Below are positions 7,874-15,638 of a DNA stretch of 18,182 nucleotides, piece by piece. The stretch comes from RYN-433 sp036558265. GTDB taxonomy: Bacteria; Planctomycetota; Phycisphaerae; Tepidisphaerales; Tepidisphaeraceae. A program made the position numbers and the translations under genes. The notes below the pieces were generated by a model. The model made no database searches, was not told the DNA's origin, and was given only the letters and a program-made list of their open reading frames with translations. Positions within the stretch are counted from its first letter, which is position 1, and each line of letters opens with the position of its first letter. Where the stretch lies: positions 1 through 18,182 of the forward strand of contig DATBFY010000284.1 of the NCBI GenBank assembly GCA_036558265.1, written 5' to 3'.

Positions 7874-10279
7874 ATGCCCGTTGGCCCGGCGGGGAACGCC
7901 CCGTCAAACGATCAGCCGTGGATTGCAAAGTGGTGCTGGCCCGTCGCGCGCCTGCCCCGGCCCTGGAACACCTACGCGTACTTCCGGCGCTCGATCGAGC
8001 TGGCGGAGCGCCCCGCGTCGGCGGTGGTCCGCATCTCGGCGGACGCGCGCTACACGCTGTTCGTCAACGGACGGCGCGTCCACCAGGGACCGGCGCGATC
8101 CCATCCGCACCTCCAGAGCTACGACACGCTGGACCTGGCGGACCTGCTGACCGCGGGACCCAACGCGATCGGCGCGGTCGTCCACCAGTTCGGCGTGCCG
8201 ACGGCGCAGAGCGTCTATCGCGACGCCAGCGGGTTCCTCCTCGACGGCGCGGTCGAGACCGGCGAAGGCGGCCGGGTCGAGCTCCACACGCCGACCGGGT
8301 GGCTTTGCCGCGAGGCGGCCGGATGGCGCAAGCACGTGGCGCGGCTCAGCCCGGAGCTCGGATTTCAGGAGCACTTCGACGCTGATGCCGACCCCGCCGA
8401 TTGGATGTCGCCCGAGTACGTGGCCAACGAGGAAGGCGGGTGGCGCGCGCCGCTGGTCGTGGCGCCGGTCGGCGGCCACCCGTGGCTGGCGATGCGCCCG
8501 CGCGCCGTGCCCCTGCTGGCGGACCAGGTCACCTCGTTCGTCGCCGTCGTTGCCCACTTCGGTGGGGAAAATGCGCGCGGGTACAAGGTCGCCGAGGACG
8601 TTTATCAGCTCCCCGTTCACGAGGAGCGCAAGAAGGCCCGGCCGGCGCTGGAGAACGCGCCGGCCCTCCTGCGGGATGACGACCAGGCCGCGACCCTGCC
8701 GCCCCCGCCGGACGGGGAGTTTTACATGGCCGTGCTCGACCTGGGGCTCGTGCGCACCGGGCACGTGATCCTGGACATCGTCGAGGCCGCCGGGGATGAG
8801 ATCCTGGACGTGCTCTACCTGGACGAGGTCGACAAGGGCGGCGGACCGGCGCTGTCGGCAGGTGGCGAGGCGCCGGGCGACCGTTATCGCTGCCGGCCGG
8901 GAGCGCAACGGTGGGAAGCGTTCTGGCCCAAGGCGTTTCGCTACGCCGCGGTGGTGTTCCGAAACGTCGAGCGACCGCTCAGGATCCGGCACGTCGGCGT
9001 GCGGACGGTGCATGCGTCCGTCCCGCAGGTCGGGTCGTTCGAGTCGAGCGACGAGCGCTTGAACGCCGTTTACAAGGCCGCCGTCGAGACGCTTTGCGCC
9101 GGTTTACTGGACGCGTGGGTCGATCGGCCGCGGGTCGGACAGGCGCAGCGGTGGTCGGCCGCGCTCGCCCAGGCGCGCGGGGGCGCTTACGTGTTCGGCG
9201 ACGTCTCGCTCGTCGAGCGCGGCATCGTCCAGGTGGCCCAGTCGCAGGCCGCCGACGGGTCGCTCCACGCCTATCCGCCGTCCGACGACCCGCACGGCCG
9301 GCAGATCGATTCGATGTTCGCATGGGTCGTGGCGCTATGGGAGCACCATTTCCAGAGCGGGCGCCTGGAACTGCTTCGCCAGTCGCAGGGAACCCTCGAC
9401 CGGTTGCTCGAGTTCTTCGGCCGGCACGAGAAGGCCGAGGGATTGATAGCGGGTCTGGAGGGGTTCGAGCCGGAGGCGTTTGAACTGACCCTTTCCGGCC
9501 CAAGTGCCGCCCTGAACCTGCTTTACCTCCAGGCGCTGCAATCGGCGGCGCGAGTCTACGAGGTGCTCGGGGAGGAGAAAGAAGGTGCCTGGGCAGCCAA
9601 GAAGGGAGAATCCCTAACCCGCGCCATCGAAAAACACTTCTGGGACGCGAAGGCAAGAATGTGGAAAGATGGCTTCGATGCGGTCGCGGGGACGCCGGTC
9701 GAGCAGGGGTCGGTCTACGCCAACGCGCTGGCGGTGCTGTTGCGGGTCAAGCCGGAGACGGGCGCGGCGGTTGCCCGGGACGTAATTTTCAAAACGATGT
9801 CGTCACGGCGGGGCAGGACGGCGGTCGCGCCGCCGGCGCTGGCGGGCGCCGCCCTGGATGCGCTGGTGGAGATGGGCCTGCGGACCGAGGCCTTGGACCT
9901 GATCCGCAGCCGGTGGGGCGGCATGCTGGACCGGGGCGCGACGACTTTCTGGGAACACTGGGACGGGGCGACGGGGGGGCGCTGCTGCGGATCGGCGGCG
10001 GCGTCACCGGTGTACGTGCTCGCGCAGCAGGCGCTGGGTGTTACGCCGGCGGCGGTGGGCTGGACGCGCGTGCGCATCGCGCCGCTGCTGGGGACACTGG
10101 AATTCGCGCGCGGCGTCGTCCCGTCGCCGCTGGGGCCGATTCGCGTCGAGTGGGAAAAGGCGGGGGACGACCAACTGGCGGCACGGGTGGAATTGCCCGA
10201 CGGGGTCAGCGGAGAATTCGTAGGGCCGCTGGGCGAAACGCGGGAATTGGAGGGTGGGGCGAGCGAGTTCCACACTTAA
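7874..10279 (+). CDS. GH78 alpha-L-rhamnosidase-like glycoside hydrolase
   Basis: The 801-residue protein has the GH78 layout and no signal peptide, so it likely acts inside the cell on imported rhamnosides. Residues 26-125 form an N-terminal carbohydrate-binding jelly roll (YFRRSIEL, TLFVNGRRV). A second beta-sandwich covers about 210-380. The (alpha/alpha)6 catalytic barrel runs from about 386 to 726, and a C-terminal beta domain follows (RVRIAPLLG, SPLGPIRVEW). The barrel keeps FWEHWD at 692-697, a place where the family has its WExW glutamate. The usual acid-catalyst motif (D-C-P-x-R-E-x-x-x-W-x-G-D) is here DRPRVGQAQRWSAA at 417-430: the first Asp and the Trp remain, but the Glu and last Asp are missing. 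Activity is therefore uncertain. The start at 7874 has AGGAAG ten bases upstream; the frame stays open further upstream through the repeat element, but that part has no family similarity. ATG 7835 is an alternative. Confidence 0.85.
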   Translation: MPVGPAGNAPSNDQPWIAKWCWPVARLPRPWNTYAYFRRSIELAERPASAVVRISADARYTLFVNGRRVHQGPARSHPHLQSYDTLDLADLLTAGPNAIGAVVHQFGVPTAQSVYRDASGFLLDGAVETGEGGRVELHTPTGWLCREAAGWRKHVARLSPELGFQEHFDADADPADWMSPEYVANEEGGWRAPLVVAPVGGHPWLAMRPRAVPLLADQVTSFVAVVAHFGGENARGYKVAEDVYQLPVHEERKKARPALENAPALLRDDDQAATLPPPPDGEFYMAVLDLGLVRTGHVILDIVEAAGDEILDVLYLDEVDKGGGPALSAGGEAPGDRYRCRPGAQRWEAFWPKAFRYAAVVFRNVERPLRIRHVGVRTVHASVPQVGSFESSDERLNAVYKAAVETLCAGLLDAWVDRPRVGQAQRWSAALAQARGGAYVFGDVSLVERGIVQVAQSQAADGSLHAYPPSDDPHGRQIDSMFAWVVALWEHHFQSGRLELLRQSQGTLDRLLEFFGRHEKAEGLIAGLEGFEPEAFELTLSGPSAALNLLYLQALQSAARVYEVLGEEKEGAWAAKKGESLTRAIEKHFWDAKARMWKDGFDAVAGTPVEQGSVYANALAVLLRVKPETGAAVARDVIFKTMSSRRGRTAVAPPALAGAALDALVEMGLRTEALDLIRSRWGGMLDRGATTFWEHWDGATGGRCCGSAAASPVYVLAQQALGVTPAAVGWTRVRIAPLLGTLEFARGVVPSPLGPIRVEWEKAGDDQLAARVELPDGVSGEFVGPLGETRELEGGASEFHT

Positions 10280-10344
10280 GTGCGGCTGCGCGACCAGTTT
10301 AGCTCGCTCAGCGGCGTCTCATAAACCAATGCGTTTCGAGCACG

Positions 10345-10350
10345 TATGAT
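10345..10350 (+). promoter_or_regulatory. Possible -10 element upstream of the protease gene
   Basis: TATGAT matches five of six bases of the sigma-70 -10 box and stands in a locally AT-rich stretch. No good -35 box lies at the right distance. The 194-bp gap 10280-10473 also holds a weak CCCCC/GGGG hairpin (10358-10374) followed by TTTTT at 10381-10385, which might end the GH78 transcript. Confidence 0.3.
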
Positions 10351-10463
10351 TACCGGACCCCCACCAATGCGGGGAGGCGATTTTTGCCGATGCCCGGATG
10401 CGGTGGTAGAGAATTGATGCGGGACCGCGCGCGATGCGCTTGCGGTTTGTCGCCCCTCCATTC

Positions 10464-10476
10464 GAGGATCGCCGTG
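10464..10476 (+). promoter_or_regulatory. Shine-Dalgarno sequence selecting a GTG start
   Basis: GAGG at 10464-10467 lies six bases before GTG at 10474. The in-frame ATG at 10390 and ATG at 10417 have no comparable site and would add a long n-region in front of the signal peptide. Confidence 0.6.
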
Positions 10477-11724
10477 TTTCCCGGCAAGAAATTGATTATG
10501 GCGATGGTGGCGTGTTTGCTCCCGGCAGCCGCCGCGACGGGCACCATCCTGGCGCAGGGCGATCTGACCCAGAACACCAGCTCGCCCGCGAACTTCAACT
10601 ACTGGAACAACATCGGTTACCTTCCTGCAGGTAACAGCCTGTGGGGCTCGGGCATCTACCTGGGGGGCGGCTGGGTACTGACCGCCTGGCACGTCCAGGG
10701 CGACAACAACAGCGGCTACTCCTTTACGATTCCCGGCCTCAACAATGGGCAGAACGCCGTTTTCACCCCCGTGACTGCCTCGCAGGTGCAACTGCCGTAC
10801 TCGGTCGGCGGGCCGGGTTCGGACCTTGCGCTGTTTCGGCTCGAGGATGACCCGTTGCTGCGCACACTGCCGAACGTGCGCTTCGGCGCCACGCCGCAGG
10901 TCGGGACGGACGTCACGATCACCGGGGCGGGGTGGAACTGGGATCCGACGCTTCACTACTGGCGGCTCTCGGATACGGCGCATCCGAACACGGCGACGTG
11001 GACGGACGTGACGGGCCAGCCCACGCAGATCCTGGCGCAGCGAAAGGGTTACCTTTACGGCCCGACGGGGTTCGCCAAGCGGTGGGGAACCAACACGACG
11101 GTAGCGATGCCGGGCAACGGCCCGACGTTCACCTTCACGGCCCAGGACGACAACGGGAACGTGACCAGCGTAACCGAGCTGTTCGGCGCGGCGTTCCAGA
11201 ACGCGCCGGGCAACGTGCAGGTGGCGCCCGGCGATTCGGGAGGCGGCGTGTTCGTCGGCAACCGCCTGGTCGGGCTCAACCTCTACAAGGGCGACGATAC
11301 GAAAGACCCGAAGAACCCGAACAACGTCGGCCAGCCGGAGAACACGGCCGTTTTCGGCAACGCGTCTTACTTTGCCGACCTGGCGCACTACGTGGACGAG
11401 ATCGCGAGCATCACGAAGCTGCACCCGAGCATGGACGGGGACGCGAACCTGGATGGGCTGGTGGACATTGAAGATTTCAAGGCGCTTTACGCGAGCTACG
11501 GCACGGCGGCGGGGTGGACGCACGGAGATTTCAATCTCGATGGGGTGGTGGATTTCGGGGATTACCAGGCGCTGGAGTTGAATTACGGGCTGACGAGCGA
11601 CGGGACATCGGTGGATGTGGGGCCGCTGCCGGCGATCGTGGCGGCGGCGCCAGAGCCGGGGGGGGCCGTGTTGGTGGGATTGGGGACGGCAGCGGTGCTG
11701 AGGCGGCGTTCGCGGCGGTGCTGA
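10474..11724 (+). CDS. Secreted trypsin-like serine protease with dockerin-type repeat and PEP-CTERM tail
   Basis: With the GTG start the protein has 416 residues and begins with a signal peptide (MFPGKKLIMAMVACLL..., cleavage near ILA|QG). The protease domain spans about 45-310 and shows a full chymotrypsin-type triad: His in LTAWHV (H73), Asp in GPGSDLALFRL (D117) and Ser in PGDSGGGVF (S255). Residues 321-371 hold two calcium-binding loops of dockerin type I kind, DGDANLDGLVDIEDF and GDFNLDGVVDFGDY. The end has PEPGG (393-397), a hydrophobic segment and RRRSRRC, i.e. a PEP-CTERM sorting tail. The protein is thus exported, probably attached at the surface through the exosortase route, and cuts unknown proteins. 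It may begin at the upstream ATG 10417 instead. The GH78 gene lies upstream on the same strand and a TPR lipoprotein gene converges from the right. Confidence 0.88.
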   Translation: MFPGKKLIMAMVACLLPAAAATGTILAQGDLTQNTSSPANFNYWNNIGYLPAGNSLWGSGIYLGGGWVLTAWHVQGDNNSGYSFTIPGLNNGQNAVFTPVTASQVQLPYSVGGPGSDLALFRLEDDPLLRTLPNVRFGATPQVGTDVTITGAGWNWDPTLHYWRLSDTAHPNTATWTDVTGQPTQILAQRKGYLYGPTGFAKRWGTNTTVAMPGNGPTFTFTAQDDNGNVTSVTELFGAAFQNAPGNVQVAPGDSGGGVFVGNRLVGLNLYKGDDTKDPKNPNNVGQPENTAVFGNASYFADLAHYVDEIASITKLHPSMDGDANLDGLVDIEDFKALYASYGTAAGWTHGDFNLDGVVDFGDYQALELNYGLTSDGTSVDVGPLPAIVAAAPEPGGAVLVGLGTAAVLRRRSRRC

Positions 11725-11774
11725 ATCACAACTGGATCAGCCAGGGCAAGCGACGTTGCGCATCGATTTGGAAG

Positions 11775-12467
11775 TCACTGCAGCGCCGACAGGCGGGTTT
11801 GGGCGTCTTCGAATTTGGGGTTGAGTTCGAGGGCTTTGCGGTACTCGGCCTTGGCGGCCTCGTTGCGGCCCTGGTGTTCGAGGACGCTGGCGAGGTTGTA
11901 GTGCACCTCGGCGGGGGTGAGGACGGCCTGGAGTTGGAGGGTGGCCTCGGCGGTGCGGCCCAGGCGCGCGAGCATCAGGCCGTAGTTCGTGCGGCAGGGG
12001 ACGTTCTTCGGGTCCTTGTCGATGCCGCCGCGGTAGGCGGTTTCGGCCTGATCGACGCGGCCGGCGAGCTCGTAGCAGAAGCCGAGGTTCGAATAGCCGC
12101 GCGGGTCGCCGTCGGTCACCTCGACGAAGCGCTTCCACACGCCGGCGGCCTCGGTGAACTTCTTGAGCTCCGAGAGACAGACGGCCTGACGGTAGAGGGC
12201 CTTCTTGTGCTTGGGATCGATCTTGAGCGCTTCCTTGTACTGCTTGACGGCGTTGGGGAGGTCGCCGTTGGTCTCGGCAAGTTGTCCCGCGGCGAAGTGC
12301 GTTTCGGCCTTGATCGGCGGGTCTTCCGACGTCTCGAAGGCGTTTCGCTCCTGGTTCATGGCCATCGCCTTGTCAGCGTTGACGCCGGTGACCGGAACGT
12401 TATTGGAACCAGAGCAGCCGACGAGCAGTATTGCGAGGATCAGGCTGGGTGGGATGAATCGACGCAT
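11775..12467 (-). CDS. TPR-repeat lipoprotein
   Basis: The start at 12467 gives 230 residues with a lipoprotein signal peptide: MRRF, a hydrophobic stretch, and the lipobox LVGC with the lipidated Cys at 18. AAGG lies seven bases before the ATG; the frame extends upstream but without a signal. From about residue 52 there are five TPR units of roughly 34 residues, recognisable by patterns such as AETNGDLPNAVKQYKEAL, NLGFCYELAGRVDQAETAYR and NLASVLEHQGRNEAAKAEYR. TPR arrays hold protein complexes together, so this is probably a periplasmic scaffold attached to a membrane. Its partner cannot be named. It is divergent from the redoxin/cytochrome gene with a 118-bp gap and may share control with it. 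Confidence 0.9.
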   Translation of the reverse strand: MRRFIPPSLILAILLVGCSGSNNVPVTGVNADKAMAMNQERNAFETSEDPPIKAETHFAAGQLAETNGDLPNAVKQYKEALKIDPKHKKALYRQAVCLSELKKFTEAAGVWKRFVEVTDGDPRGYSNLGFCYELAGRVDQAETAYRGGIDKDPKNVPCRTNYGLMLARLGRTAEATLQLQAVLTPAEVHYNLASVLEHQGRNEAAKAEYRKALELNPKFEDAQTRLSALQ

Positions 12468-12545
12468 GGGATGACCTTTATGCAAAGGGATCGGCGTATA
12501 TCGAGTGTATCGGTCAATTGATGGGGCGGTTTGTTGCAAAGTCGG

Positions 12546-12551
12546 TATGAT
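12546..12551 (+). promoter_or_regulatory. Possible -10 element of the redoxin/cytochrome gene
   Basis: TATGAT lies 35 bases before the ATG at 12586. No convincing -35 box was found at 16-18 bases upstream. Confidence 0.3.
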
Positions 12552-12585
12552 CTGCACGAAATCCCCGAGTTTTCGGAGGCAGCGA

Positions 12586-14385
12586 ATGAAGCAGTGGGTT
12601 GCGGCGATCGTCATCCTGGGGCTTTGCGTTTGCGCGCGCGGAGAGGGGGCACTGGACGGCGTCCGCGAGGGGCCTCTGGTCGAATCGCCGCGCGGACAGG
12701 GACTTGGAGAACGGATCGAGGATGTCGGCTTTGTCGACCTGGCGGGAAAGGCGGGGCGGCTGTCGGATTATCGGCAATCCAAGGCGCTGGTGATCTGCAT
12801 GACCAGCGCGACATGTCTGGTCGCGCGCAAGTACGGGTCGACGCTCGTGGAGTTGCAGAAGCGGTATGCCGGAAAAGGCGTGGCGTTCCTGGCGGTAAAC
12901 GTGTCGGCGGCGGAGTCGGCGGCGCAGATGAACGAAGCCGCAGCGGAATTTGCCAAGGCGGGATGGGGCGGGCGGTACGTTGCGGATCGCGAGCAGAAGC
13001 TGGGCCGGGCGCTGGGGGCTGTCAGCACGACGGAGGCGTTCGTTCTGGACCGGACGCGGACGCTGGTCTATCGCGGGGCAATCGACGATCAATATGGTCT
13101 GGGTTACACGCTGCCGGAGCCGCGGGAGCATTATCTTGTCCGCGCGCTGGACGCGGTGATGAATGACGAGCGGCCGGACGTGCGGGTCACGACGGCGCCG
13201 GGGTGTTCGCTGTCGCTCGGTGCGGCGGCGCCGGCGAGCGCGATGAAGGTCACGTATCACAATCGGATTTCACGGATCGTGCAGGGGCATTGCCTGGAAT
13301 GTCATCGCAAGGGCGAGAACGGCCCGTTCGAGCTGACGAGCTACGCCGACGTGAAGGGCAACGCGGCGATGATCAAGAAAGTGGTGGGGCGGCGGACGAT
13401 GCCGCCGTGGTTCGCCGACCCGGCGATCGCCCATCCGTTCAAAAATGATCGCTCGCTGTCGGATCGCGAGCGGGAGGATCTGATCGGCTGGATCCAGGCG
13501 GGGTGCCCCGAGGGTGATCCGGCGGACGCGCCGGTGCCGGCGAAGTTCGTCGAAGGATGGCGGATCGGGCAGCCGGACCTGGTGCTGGAGTCGCCGAAGG
13601 TCGAACAAGTGCCGGCGAGCGGCGCGATCCGCTACCGTTACGTGCTGGTGCCGACGAACCTGAAAGAGGACAAGTGGGTGACGGCGATGGAGGTTCGGCC
13701 CAGCGCGCCGGAGGTCGTGCACCACCTGCTGGTGTTCATCTCCTTCCCGCAGGGCGACCCGCGCGGCAAGGCGGCGTTGCGCCAGTTCGACGGTGGGCTC
13801 AAGGGGTACTTCGCCGGCATGGTGCCGGGGCAGGGGCACATCACGTTTCCGGCGGGCACGGCCAAGTTGCTGCCCAAGGGGGCGGTGCTGGTCTTCCAGA
13901 TCCATTACACGGCCAACGGCAAGCCGGCGCAGGACCGGCCGCGGATCGGCTTTAAGTTCACGGATCAGAAGCCGCGGTACGAGGTGGTGACGCGGGCGGC
14001 GTCGAACAACACGTTCCTGATCCCGCCGAATGATCCGAACTACGAGGTCACCGCGAGCTACACGTTCTTCCGGCCGACGCGGCTGTTGTCGGTGAATCCG
14101 CACAGCCACGTGCGCGGGAAGGCGTTCCGGTACGAGCTGATCTATCCCGACGGCAAGACGGACGTGATCCTCAACCTGCCGCGATACGACTTCAACTGGC
14201 AGATCGAGCACCAGTTCGCGACACCCATCGACGTGCCGGCGGGGACGCGGCTCAAGGTCACGGGGTGGTATGACAATTCGAAGGACAACCCGGCGAATCC
14301 CAATCCGAACAAGTCGGTGAAGTTCGGGGATCAGACGTGGGAGGAGATGATGATCGGGTATTTTACGGGGCACGTGCTGGGATAG
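12586..14385 (+). CDS. Exported redoxin / cytochrome c / copper type II monooxygenase-like fusion
   Basis: The start at 12586 has GGAGG six bases upstream and gives 599 residues with a signal peptide (MKQWVAAIVILGLCVCARG). Three parts follow. Residues 40-190 are a thioredoxin-fold redoxin with the cysteine pair CMTSATC (C71, C77) and AFVLD in the usual beta-strand. Residues 220-312 hold a mono-heme cytochrome c: CLECH at 236-240 with a possible axial Met in RRTMPPW (M272). Residues 345-599 resemble the two copper domains of peptidylglycine/dopamine monooxygenases: VHHLLVF (H379, H380), QIHYT (H440), NPHSH (H506, H508) and EEMM (M588/M589), which can supply the CuH and CuM ligands. Such fusions are known in planctomycetes without proven substrate. 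It is exported, and lies upstream of the cupredoxin and cox genes on the same strand, which suggests redox or copper-linked work in the periplasm. Whether it is an oxygenase is not shown. Confidence 0.88.
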   Translation: MKQWVAAIVILGLCVCARGEGALDGVREGPLVESPRGQGLGERIEDVGFVDLAGKAGRLSDYRQSKALVICMTSATCLVARKYGSTLVELQKRYAGKGVAFLAVNVSAAESAAQMNEAAAEFAKAGWGGRYVADREQKLGRALGAVSTTEAFVLDRTRTLVYRGAIDDQYGLGYTLPEPREHYLVRALDAVMNDERPDVRVTTAPGCSLSLGAAAPASAMKVTYHNRISRIVQGHCLECHRKGENGPFELTSYADVKGNAAMIKKVVGRRTMPPWFADPAIAHPFKNDRSLSDREREDLIGWIQAGCPEGDPADAPVPAKFVEGWRIGQPDLVLESPKVEQVPASGAIRYRYVLVPTNLKEDKWVTAMEVRPSAPEVVHHLLVFISFPQGDPRGKAALRQFDGGLKGYFAGMVPGQGHITFPAGTAKLLPKGAVLVFQIHYTANGKPAQDRPRIGFKFTDQKPRYEVVTRAASNNTFLIPPNDPNYEVTASYTFFRPTRLLSVNPHSHVRGKAFRYELIYPDGKTDVILNLPRYDFNWQIEHQFATPIDVPAGTRLKVTGWYDNSKDNPANPNPNKSVKFGDQTWEEMMIGYFTGHVLG

Positions 14386-14470
14386 ACGCGCCTGACGGTC
14401 AAAACAAAACGGGGCTCAGCCGGTAGAACTGAATGTTGCCGGAACGGACGTGGAACGCCGGCGCGTTCTG

Positions 14471-14479
14471 TGATATGAC
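14471..14479 (+). promoter_or_regulatory. Possible extended -10 promoter of the cupredoxin gene
   Basis: TGATATGAC holds the TGn extension and TATGAC. It lies 86 bases before the ATG, which would leave an untranslated leader of nearly 80 bases that includes the AGCTAGCC repeats. A dyad AACGC-CGGC-GCGTT (14454-14467) lies just upstream. Confidence 0.35.
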
Positions 14480-14507
14480 TCGCGGTTTGCCGCGTGGCGT
14501 AAAGAAG

Positions 14508-14531
14508 AGCTAGCCGGTAAAGCAGCTAGCC
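14508..14531 (+). repeat. Paired AGCTAGCC repeats in the cupredoxin leader
   Basis: AGCTAGCC occurs at 14508-14515 and 14524-14531, a spacing of 16 bases. The core GCTAGC is self-complementary, so the pair can act as two operator half-sites in DNA or as a 6-bp hairpin with a 10-base loop in RNA. It ends 21 bases before the ribosome site. Confidence 0.45.
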
Positions 14532-14564
14532 CGCGGCATTTCATTCAACATTAGGAGAATCATC

Positions 14565-15437
14565 ATGAAGGGTCGCATGTGGATGACGTTGTCGGCGCTG
14601 GCGCTCTCGGCGGGGCTGAGCACGGTTTGTCTGGCGGACGTGACGGGGAAGGCGGTGCTGGACGGCCAGGCGCCCAAGCCCAAGGAGATCAACATGAAGG
14701 CCGTGCCGCAATGCGCGGCCCAGCACGCCGACAAGGTGTACGACGAGTCGATCGTGGTCGGTGCGGGCAACGAGCTCAAGAACGTGGTGGTGTCGGTCAA
14801 GGACGGGGCAAAGCTGAACGGCCCGGCGCGCACCGAACCCGTGACGCTGGATCAGAAGGGGTGCATCTACTCGCCGCACGTCGTGGCGGTGCAAGTGGGC
14901 GAGTCGCTGATCGCCAAGAACAGCGACTCGTTCCTGCACAACGTGCACGGGCTGGGGCGGGACAATCCGGAGTTCAACTTTCCGCAGCAGCAGACGGGGC
15001 AGGAGACCAAGATCGACAACGGCACCAAGGCCCCCGAAACCTACAAGGTCAAGTGCGACGTCCACCCGTGGATGAGCGCGTGGGTGGTGGTGCTGGATCA
15101 CCCGTACTTCGCGGTCACGGGGGACAACGGGGAATTCACGATCAAGGGCCTCAAGGACGGCAAGTACACGCTGCAGGCCTGGCAGGAAAAGCTGGGGACG
15201 CAGGAGGCCGAGGTCGAGGTGAAGGACGGCAAGGCGACCAAGCCGATCGAGTTCAAGTTCCAGCCAAAGAAGCGCGCGGCGGCGGACGTGGCAAAGGAAG
15301 TGAAGGAAACGGTCGCGGTGAGCACCCCGGCGGCAGCGTCGGACGAGTGCGAGTTCTGCAAGAAGGAGGCGGCGACGGTGGCGAAGGCCGCCACACCCGC
15401 CAAGGGGACGCAGCCGCAGGCCGCCGCGACGAAGTAA
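14565..15437 (+). CDS. Exported cupredoxin-like blue-copper protein with C-terminal CxxC tail
   Basis: The 290-residue product has a signal peptide (cleavage near CLA|DV, 22-25) and AGGAG seven bases before the ATG. Residues 26-175 form a cupredoxin domain. Possible type I copper ligands are His in SFLHNVHG (H125 or H128) and the set C164, H167, M170 in the loop CDVHPWM. This C-x2-H-x2-M spacing is that of amicyanin rather than plastocyanin. Residues 180-235 look like a small carboxypeptidase-regulatory-type beta domain (GDNGEFTIKGLKDGKYTLQAW). The end is Ala/Lys/Pro-rich with an isolated ECEFCKK (C262, C265). The likely job is to carry single electrons in the periplasm, perhaps to the oxidase encoded by coxB and coxA downstream. 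A strong terminator separates it from coxB, so it is probably transcribed apart. The redox partner is inferred from location only. Confidence 0.85.
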   Translation: MKGRMWMTLSALALSAGLSTVCLADVTGKAVLDGQAPKPKEINMKAVPQCAAQHADKVYDESIVVGAGNELKNVVVSVKDGAKLNGPARTEPVTLDQKGCIYSPHVVAVQVGESLIAKNSDSFLHNVHGLGRDNPEFNFPQQQTGQETKIDNGTKAPETYKVKCDVHPWMSAWVVVLDHPYFAVTGDNGEFTIKGLKDGKYTLQAWQEKLGTQEAEVEVKDGKATKPIEFKFQPKKRAAADVAKEVKETVAVSTPAAASDECEFCKKEAATVAKAATPAKGTQPQAAATK

Positions 15438-15482
15438 GTCATGGCGCGGGCGGGATTTGATTGGCATTGACGACGCAGACGG

Positions 15483-15514
15483 GCACTGGCAGGTCTCACG
15501 GGCCTGCCAGTGTC
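15483..15514 (+). terminator. Rho-independent-type terminator after the cupredoxin gene
   Basis: CACTGGCAGG (15484-15493) and CCTGCCAGTG (15503-15512) form a perfect 10-bp stem with a 9-base loop, extendable by a G-T and a G-C pair. The following GTTCGTTT is T-rich though not a pure run. It starts 46 bases after the cupredoxin stop and lies before the coxB promoter. Confidence 0.7.
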
Positions 15515-15580
15515 GTTCGTTTCCATGGAGTGACGGCCAGAGGGTGGTGAGGTTTTTCGTCGCAGGGGCGGTCGGACGCC

Positions 15581-15608
15581 TTTTCATCGCGCGTCGAATC
15601 CCTAGAAT
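15581..15608 (+). promoter_or_regulatory. Likely sigma-70-type promoter of coxB-coxA
   Basis: TTTTCA (15581-15586) and TAGAAT (15603-15608) are 16 bases apart, with 4 and 5 of 6 consensus bases. Transcription would start near 15615, about 24 bases before the TTG start of coxB. Confidence 0.5.
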
Positions 15609-15638
15609 CTGCGGACTTTCCGCCAAGAGGAGATCGGG

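Noticed and set aside
8979..9656. Minus-strand open frame inside the GH78 gene
   Set aside because: Arg/Pro/Ala-rich shadow frame without signal or domain.
11725..11774. Terminator between the convergent protease and TPR genes
   Set aside because: No convincing stem or T-run is visible in these 50 bases.
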